Shown in pieces: positions 58,604 through 64,000 of a stretch of 64,000 bases of DNA. Positions within the stretch are counted from its first letter, which is position 1. Each line of letters begins with the position of its first letter. Both the position numbers and the translations under genes were made by a program. The DNA is from an uncultured Hyphomicrobiales bacterium. GTDB taxonomy: Bacteria; Pseudomonadota; Alphaproteobacteria; Rhizobiales; TMED25. The DNA lies in assembly GCA_905181735.1 (NCBI GenBank), contig CAJIYR010000004.1:36821-100820 (forward strand), given 5' to 3'. The notes under the pieces were generated by a model that saw only the letters and a list, made by a program, of their open reading frames with translations, was not told where the DNA came from and made no database searches.

Positions 58604-59422
58604 CTAAATTCCTTTTCCTTCGCCATGAACATGTTTTTCAATGGTCCTTGATGGCTTTCCGCCTTTAATATTTTTGCCTATTGGAGACCAGGTACAAACA
58701 TTTGTTGTTTGGGTCCAGATAGTTTTTGCTTCTCCGGGAACAAAAAACTCAACGAAATGACATTCTTTGTCATTTGTATAAAACCAATGATTTTCATTTT
58801 CAAAATTATACAAAATATCTAAGGCTTTTAATTCACATTCAACTCCATCTAAAACAGCAATTATTTCACCAGATACAATAAGTTGATAGTGTTCGCCACC
58901 AGTATGATAATGCTCAGGGCACGATGTATTTTTTGGATAGATAATAAGTTCACCTTTAACACCATCAGTATTAATTAAGCTTTCTGAAAGCATATAAACT
59001 CTTGTCCTATCATCGTGCTCAGATTTTAATACAGGCTCTTCACCCCAATCAACAATCTGCATATTTGATAAATTTTTTTCTTTTATGCGAGGATCAAACC
59101 TATGAAAATCTTGAATTACTGTATGTATAATTACTGAGTTTTGATTTGAATATATTTTTATTTCTTGTTCAGTAGAGAGAAATATTATTTGAGACCTATC
59201 CAGCTCACTATCCTTAACAGAAATATTACCATCTATAATTTGAATCCAGGATACTTCATCAGCCTCATTCTTGATTGTATGTGTGACATCACTATTTATT
59301 TTTATATAATTGATCTGCAGTCTTTCATCCTGTAAAGAATTTTTTGATAATAATTCACGGAACTCTATTCCTGGAGAAAGTTTGATAATTTTTGTGTCAT
59401 TAAACTTATTTATTAGGGGCAT
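58604..59422 (-). CDS. Two-domain cupin protein
   Basis: 272-residue bicupin. The N-terminal cupin (about 10-110) has lost the histidine motif. The C-terminal one (about 155-235) keeps likely metal ligands His171, His173 and Glu177 (EHYHTGGEH) and His212 (NENHWF). Such proteins include ring-cleaving dioxygenases and cupin sensors or isomerases; the size is smaller than gentisate dioxygenase. It is divergent from the acyl-CoA dehydrogenase (124 bp between starts). Function not assignable. Confidence 0.77.
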   Translation of the reverse strand: MPLINKFNDTKIIKLSPGIEFRELLSKNSLQDERLQINYIKINSDVTHTIKNEADEVSWIQIIDGNISVKDSELDRSQIIFLSTEQEIKIYSNQNSVIIHTVIQDFHRFDPRIKEKNLSNMQIVDWGEEPVLKSEHDDRTRVYMLSESLINTDGVKGELIIYPKNTSCPEHYHTGGEHYQLIVSGEIIAVLDGVECELKALDILYNFENENHWFYTNDKECHFVEFFVPGEAKTIWTQTTNVCTWSPIGKNIKGGKPSRTIEKHVHGEGKGI

Positions 59423-59546
59423 AACGGTGATCCGAATTTTAATTAATTTCGTTTTATTTTATAGATTTATAAAACAAAGTAAACTACCTTAGTATATAAA
59501 TTAATATCAAACTATTTTATATAATGAAATTTTTGCGGGGAATGTA

Positions 59547-60788
59547 ATGAGTATTTTTGATTTAGATTTAACAGATAGTCAAATAATGATGAGGGATGTA
59601 TGTCGCAAATTTGTAGATAATACGATTGCACCTTTTTTAAAAGATAACTGGGAAGTTGAATGGCAAATGTCTCCGGAAGATAGAATGCCTTCTCATATTC
59701 TTGAAGAATCGGATAAAATTGGAATTAGAACTCTTGGTGTTCCTGAAGAATATGGAGGAACTCCATTAGAAAAAAACCAAGAAGTAAGAACATTTGCAAT
59801 TATATCAGAAGAGATTGCAAGAGGTGACTCTGGGCTTGCTGATAAGCTAGTACAAAATTGGAAGGTTTCTGTTCTATTAAGGGAATTAGCTAACAAAGAT
59901 CATCAAAAAAAATGGTTTGAGAAACTAATGTCAGACCCAAGTTTTTTATTTGCACACGCCTTAACAGAGCCAAAAGGTGCATCTGACAGATGGCTTGGAT
60001 ATAATGCTCCTGAAGCTGCTATGGATACAAAAGCTGTTAAAGTAGATGGTGGATGGGTCATAAATGGAAGAAAACATTACATAAGTAATGGTTATGATGC
60101 TGGGTTATATGTAATTTATGCAAATACATCACCCGGTCTTGGTATGATGCAAGGTACTTCTTCTTTTATTGTGCCAAGGGATACTGAAGGCTTTAGAGTT
60201 GCAAGGTGCAATGAAACTGTTGGTTGTAGGTTTATGAATAATGGTGAGTTAGAGCTTATAGATTGTTTTGTTCCTGATGAGAATCTTCTTTGTGAGGGAA
60301 CTGCATTAAACAAAGCTGGTATTTATTTTAGACCAGGAAAAATTATCCAAGCTGCTAAGAATCTTGGAGTGGGACAATCAGCTTTGGAAAAAACAGCAGA
60401 ATATGTACAAACCTATAGTAGAGGCGGTAAGTTGCTTATAAAGCACCAAGTTGTTGCTAGTCGTTTAGCAGATATGGCTACAAAGGTTACAGCAGTAAGA
60501 AGTTTAGTGATGAAGGCAGCGCAGGCTGTTGATATGAAAAGTGAAGATGCTGAAGCGCTATGCAATATGTCAAAGGTTTTTGCATCTCAAGAAATATTGC
60601 ATGTATGTCAAAATGCAATGGAATTGCATGGCGGTATGGGCGCCATGTTGGATGTTGGCATAGAAAAGTTAATGAGAGATGCAAGTATTTTTCTGCATAT
60701 GGATGCAACTGTAGATATATCTCATTTTAAAATAGTTAAAGCACTTTGGCCTGAAAATGCTGGTATTTACGCAGGGCCAGAGAATTAA
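59547..60788 (+). CDS. Acyl-CoA dehydrogenase with Asp at the catalytic-base position
   Basis: FAD-dependent acyl-CoA dehydrogenase of 413 residues with a strong GCGGGGA ribosome site. The flavin/substrate region LTEPKGASD (139-147) and the C-terminal HGGMGAM (361-367) are typical. At the catalytic base position of medium-chain enzymes (usually IYEGT) the sequence is HMDAT (384-388), placing Asp386 there; no alternative glutamate of the isovaleryl type is evident in the helix G region (GIYFRPGKIIQAA). The substrate is probably a branched or unusual acyl-CoA. It is followed by a small membrane protein and a pirin on the same strand. Confidence 0.88.
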   Translation: MSIFDLDLTDSQIMMRDVCRKFVDNTIAPFLKDNWEVEWQMSPEDRMPSHILEESDKIGIRTLGVPEEYGGTPLEKNQEVRTFAIISEEIARGDSGLADKLVQNWKVSVLLRELANKDHQKKWFEKLMSDPSFLFAHALTEPKGASDRWLGYNAPEAAMDTKAVKVDGGWVINGRKHYISNGYDAGLYVIYANTSPGLGMMQGTSSFIVPRDTEGFRVARCNETVGCRFMNNGELELIDCFVPDENLLCEGTALNKAGIYFRPGKIIQAAKNLGVGQSALEKTAEYVQTYSRGGKLLIKHQVVASRLADMATKVTAVRSLVMKAAQAVDMKSEDAEALCNMSKVFASQEILHVCQNAMELHGGMGAMLDVGIEKLMRDASIFLHMDATVDISHFKIVKALWPENAGIYAGPEN

Positions 60789-60841
60789 GAAATATTATTA
60801 AAATATGATTTGATACCATATTATATAGAAAGGTAATAATT

Positions 60842-61150
60842 ATGATTACATCTACTCAAAAATTTGTAGTACACGCATGGAGTTTTTTATTTAATCATGA
60901 AGTTAGTCCACTTCGTCATATTCCAGATGTGGCGATCCGACACTATGTTCTTCAGGTTTTAGGTATTATGTGGGCTGTTAGTTTTTCAATAGCAATAGGA
61001 AGTTACACTTTTATGGCTATTAGTATAGTTGGACATACTGTTTTAATAGCAGCTGCTGCAATTACTGTTGCAACTTGGACAACCGCTTCAATGAAACCTA
61101 AATTATTTATCCGTAGTACTGGTCAGAAAAATGATAATGATGATAATTGA
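60842..61150 (+). CDS. Small two-helix membrane protein, unknown
   Basis: 102 residues with two hydrophobic segments (about 36-57 and 59-80), an N-terminal amphipathic part with HEVSPLRHIPD (19-29) and a hydrophilic Asn/Asp-rich tail. An AAAGG site lies before the ATG. I do not recognise the family. The distance to the acyl-CoA dehydrogenase (53 bp) and the pirin (21 bp) suggests cotranscription. Confidence 0.72.
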   Translation: MITSTQKFVVHAWSFLFNHEVSPLRHIPDVAIRHYVLQVLGIMWAVSFSIAIGSYTFMAISIVGHTVLIAAAAITVATWTTASMKPKLFIRSTGQKNDNDDN

Positions 61151-61171
61151 ATAATAGTTAGATTATTGTAA

Positions 61172-62074
61172 ATGACATTTAGACCTATAAAATCAGAAAC
61201 TTTAGCAAAACCAACAATGGAGGGTGCTGGTGTATCTTTGCACAGAGCATTTGGGTTCCATGAACCTGAGATGTTTGATCCTTTTTTGTTATTTGATGAC
61301 TTTAGAAACGATGATCCAGATTCTTATGTAAAAGGTTTTCCTTGGCACCCGCACAGAGGCATAGAAACAATTACTTATGTGCTCGCTGGTGATGTAACAC
61401 ATCAAGATAGCCTTGGAAATAAAGGGTTATTATCTGCTGGAGATATACAATGGATGACTGCAGGTTCTGGTATATTGCATCAGGAAATGCCAAAAGGTAA
61501 TTCGTCAGGTCAGATGCACGGTTTTCAATTGTGGGCTAATCTACCTTCTTCTTTAAAAATGACGGAACCAAGATATCAAGATGTGAAGGGAAAAGAGATA
61601 CCTGAGGTTATTGATGATGACGGAACCAGTGTAAAAATTATTATTGGTGAATTTTGGGGCAAAAGAGGCCCTGTAGATGGAATTGCAGCGGATCCTCAAT
61701 ATTTGGATATTTATGTCCCTCCTAATAGAGAGAAAACATTTTCTATTGATGCTTACAGGAATGCTTTTGCTTATATATATGACGGATCATGTTCTTTTAA
61801 AGATGCCTCTACCCCAGTTGGCATTAAAGTTGAAAAAGAAGTGAATGGTCAGGAATTTAATATAAGAGATATGTCGGGAAATAGGACCCTAGTTCACTTT
61901 GATAAAGGTGATGAAATAAAAGTCATTACGCGAGAAAAAGGTGTAAAGTTTCTTCTGGTTACAGGAAAACCAATACAAGAACCTGTAGCATGGCATGGAC
62001 CAATTGTTATGAATACCAGGCAGGAGCTGGTCACAGCTATTAATGAATTAAATTCTGGTAATTTTATAAAATAA
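61172..62074 (+). CDS. Pirin-family cupin protein
   Basis: 300-residue pirin with the full iron site: His59 and His61 (WHPHRGIET), His103 and Glu105 (ILHQEMP), plus DPFLLFDDF (36-44), all hallmarks. Some bacterial pirins oxidise quercetin, others modulate metabolic enzymes. It begins 21 nt after the small membrane protein and converges on the protease gene. The role here is unknown. Confidence 0.9.
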   Translation: MTFRPIKSETLAKPTMEGAGVSLHRAFGFHEPEMFDPFLLFDDFRNDDPDSYVKGFPWHPHRGIETITYVLAGDVTHQDSLGNKGLLSAGDIQWMTAGSGILHQEMPKGNSSGQMHGFQLWANLPSSLKMTEPRYQDVKGKEIPEVIDDDGTSVKIIIGEFWGKRGPVDGIAADPQYLDIYVPPNREKTFSIDAYRNAFAYIYDGSCSFKDASTPVGIKVEKEVNGQEFNIRDMSGNRTLVHFDKGDEIKVITREKGVKFLLVTGKPIQEPVAWHGPIVMNTRQELVTAINELNSGNFIK

Positions 62075-62084
62075 TTTTTTTAAT

Positions 62085-63110
62085 CTATTCTCGTATAAAT
62101 TCATTCATCAGATCATCGTCAAATTTATATGTTAGAGCACCTTCTTGCTCTCCACATCTGTATAACACTTCATCGTCAGAATTTTCTGGTATACAACTTC
62201 TTTGTGTAACATCAAAATCCTCAGTACTTGCGAAGCTTCTATAGCCACTCTCACTGCATGCATCTAATATTTCATCTCGGCCAGTCCATTCCTTAATTTG
62301 ATTGTAAGCCCATTGTTTTTGAGCTTGAACTAATTGCAGTCTTTCATACATGAATCCACCATCATCTTCACCGGTTCCATGAAATCCATGAACTGCAGTT
62401 TTGCCGCACTCATTTATCATTACAGGGCTTCCTGAAACATTGAAAACCATAGGAGGATTATCAATACCATCGGCTTTAACATACTGATGCACGCACTCTA
62501 AACCTTTAGCACCTACAACTGGCCATATAAGTTTATGCGGTGAGGACCGTCTGGTATTTCTATTCCTTGGATCGCCCACATGAACATGTACAGCATCTGC
62601 GCCAAGTTTTGGTAGTGAATTTGCCAGGGGGATTGGATCAATTTTGACATCACGATTACACTGATCACAATCTCTATCGATATGGGCAATAGCAATATCG
62701 TATCCAAAAGTCTCTGTCATTCTAAATTCTACATCAATAACTTTTCCAATTCGAATTTTCCCTTTTTTACCATAATCAGTTCCATCACAAACAAACATAT
62801 TATTTTTATAGCGCTTCCAGTCGTCAGCTTTTTTTTCACAATCACCTCCACAACAAGGAGCAGTTTTTCTAGGATTACCAAAAATATGAGCTTGGGTTAT
62901 AATAATATCGTCTTCTATAAAGGTTACATCACTTCCTAATGGGTCTCTGCTACTTCCATAACATAATCGCGCCACCGCACTATATTTGTTAGATTCATCC
63001 AATGCACCACAATCACCTTTACATTTTAGGACTCTGGGTTGTGAATATGATTCACTACTAAAAAAAATAAATAATAAAATTACTAAGCTATATTTTAAAA
63101 TAATTCTCAT
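62085..63110 (-). CDS. Secreted trypsin-like serine protease-fold protein
   Basis: 341 residues with a clear Sec signal peptide (basic MRIILKY, hydrophobic 8-18, likely cleavage near Ser23-Gln24). A chymotrypsin-like triad can be traced: His75 (ITQAHIFG), Asp138 (GYDIAIAH) and Ser226, where the usual GDSGGP is NVSGSP. The oxyanion aspartate is thus replaced. About 14 cysteines imply several disulfides in the periplasm or outside. It starts 42 nt after the stop of the substrate-binding-like gene, so both may be cotranscribed. Active protease or inactive relative is undecided. Confidence 0.78.
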   Translation of the reverse strand: MRIILKYSLVILLFIFFSSESYSQPRVLKCKGDCGALDESNKYSAVARLCYGSSRDPLGSDVTFIEDDIIITQAHIFGNPRKTAPCCGGDCEKKADDWKRYKNNMFVCDGTDYGKKGKIRIGKVIDVEFRMTETFGYDIAIAHIDRDCDQCNRDVKIDPIPLANSLPKLGADAVHVHVGDPRNRNTRRSSPHKLIWPVVGAKGLECVHQYVKADGIDNPPMVFNVSGSPVMINECGKTAVHGFHGTGEDDGGFMYERLQLVQAQKQWAYNQIKEWTGRDEILDACSESGYRSFASTEDFDVTQRSCIPENSDDEVLYRCGEQEGALTYKFDDDLMNEFIRE

Positions 63111-63152
63111 AGTATATTTCTTTATTTAATATTGTTTTCAAATAAATATTTT

Positions 63153-64000
63153 TTACCAGTCTAATGATTCTTTCAAGAATAGTTCTTCAATATCAGGTTT
63201 CTTTGATATTAATTCTTGTTCAAATAGATATTTTAGTAATGTGCCTACATTATTCATATTTGATTTATTAAGGCCAAATGGAAATGGATCATCATTAAAT
63301 ATGCTCATAATTTCAGGCCAATTTCGACTTCCCCATGGTATTAATGTAGATCCAATTTTTCTTTGCAGAGCAATTTTTTTACTGTAGCTATAGGCTTCAA
63401 ATATTGCAGGAGCGACATTACTGATTTTTTCATAAGTATCCTTATGGATAACAACACAGTGATTTATTGGATAAATACCTGTACGCAGATAATAGTTTTT
63501 TTCGGTTTCTTGTACGTTATTCAACAAAGGTCTCAGCTTGCGTTCATTTAATGGTTTTTTAAGATCCTTAGGTCTTGGGTCAATATAAACATCAAGTTCA
63601 TTGTTTAATAACATTTCTTCTGGATCTTTATCGAGAAGGCTCAAATTAGCTCTTTCGGGAGCTGGAAATCTTTGTATTTTATTGGCATACCAATCTATAT
63701 CACTCCAGTGAACTCCGTATTCATCTAAAAGCGTTCCTCTTAACCAAACCGCAGCCGTCATGGAATAATCTCTTATTCCCACCTTTAGTCCCTTTAATTG
63801 TGACGGTTCTGTGATATCACTTTCTTTTTTGACCCACATGATACCATGGCGAAATGCTCTGTTAACAAAAACAGGAATTGCTACCATATTATTTATATTC
63901 TTATCTCTCATCATTGTAAAATTTGAGAGAGAAAATTCTGAAACTTCAAATGATTCAAAGTTTAGTATTTTTGCATATACCATAAGAAGATCGGAAGGTA
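63153..64000 (-). CDS. Substrate-binding/4,5-dihydroxyphthalate decarboxylase-like protein, N-terminus cut by window edge
   Basis: About 281 residues are visible; the frame continues past the window edge (codons before the internal Met at 63983 read through), so the N-terminus is missing. The stretch EVSEFSLSNF followed by VAIPVFVNRAFRHGIMWV, then LKGLKVGI and a type-2 periplasmic-binding fold match the family shared by 4,5-dihydroxyphthalate decarboxylase and PhnD/NMT1-type substrate-binding proteins. Without the N-terminus I cannot tell whether a signal peptide exists, which would separate an enzyme from a transporter component. Confidence 0.78.
   Translation of the reverse strand, partial: PSDLLMVYAKILNFESFEVSEFSLSNFTMMRDKNINNMVAIPVFVNRAFRHGIMWVKKESDITEPSQLKGLKVGIRDYSMTAAVWLRGTLLDEYGVHWSDIDWYANKIQRFPAPERANLSLLDKDPEEMLLNNELDVYIDPRPKDLKKPLNERKLRPLLNNVQETEKNYYLRTGIYPINHCVVIHKDTYEKISNVAPAIFEAYSYSKKIALQRKIGSTLIPWGSRNWPEIMSIFNDDPFPFGLNKSNMNNVGTLLKYLFEQELISKKPDIEELFLKESLDW

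Overview
The window is an AT-rich (roughly one third G+C by eye), gene-dense bacterial chromosome segment. Gene content and order indicate an alphaproteobacterium, probably a streamlined free-living (marine-type) lineage. The evidence is the set of alphaproteobacterial neighbourhoods it holds: mutM-echA-rpsT-dnaA; ubiE-ubiB-coaBC-dut; Irr next to fabA-fabB-fabI; glnD-murJ-trpS-usp-nfu-tsaB-rimI-fur-plsC-miaB-phoH-ybeY-lnt-metK-trmB; rimP-nusA-ylxR-infB-rbfA-truB-rpsO-pnp; hemW-rdgB-rph beside hrcA-grpE; and recF-gyrB. I see no rRNA, tRNA, insertion sequence, prophage or CRISPR array.

Layout. 1-5.6 kb, minus strand: dnaN (cut by the window edge), dnaA, a rhodanese, a 586-bp very AT-rich non-coding gap, rpsT, an enoyl-CoA hydratase and mutM. 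5.6-11 kb, plus strand: ubiquinone biosynthesis (ubiE, ubiB), CoA biosynthesis (coaBC), dUTPase, a MoeB/ThiF-like E1 enzyme and an SH3 protein, meeting the iron/heme regulator irr head-on. 11.5-14.2 kb, plus strand: the unsaturated fatty-acid cassette fabA-fabB-fabI. 14.2-44.2 kb, minus strand: about 30 kb of translation, RNA-processing, envelope, nitrogen-sensing and cofactor genes. 44.3-49.9 kb, plus strand: hrcA, grpE, recF, gyrB.

From 49.9 kb onward the content becomes accessory and catabolic. A creatinase-fold M24 protein and an SMP-30 lactonase-like protein face a plus-strand run of a methylmalonyl-CoA-epimerase-like VOC protein, an unusual crotonase, a CaiB-type CoA-transferase and a two-subunit glutaconate-type CoA-transferase. 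Then come a class III aminotransferase, a SnoaL-like protein, a bicupin, an acyl-CoA dehydrogenase, a small membrane protein, a pirin, a secreted trypsin-like protein and a truncated substrate-binding/decarboxylase-like protein. Together these look like a CoA-thioester catabolic locus for an organic (possibly cyclic or amino) acid. The substrate cannot be told from the sequence, and this is the part most likely to hold undescribed biochemistry.

The segment is probably close to the replication origin. Two non-coding places are candidates: the AT-rich gap upstream of the rhodanese-dnaA pair, which has a perfect 14-bp-arm hairpin, and the strand switch between rph and hrcA. Several start codons were moved from the longest reading frame to a better-supported internal ATG; the reasons are given per gene.
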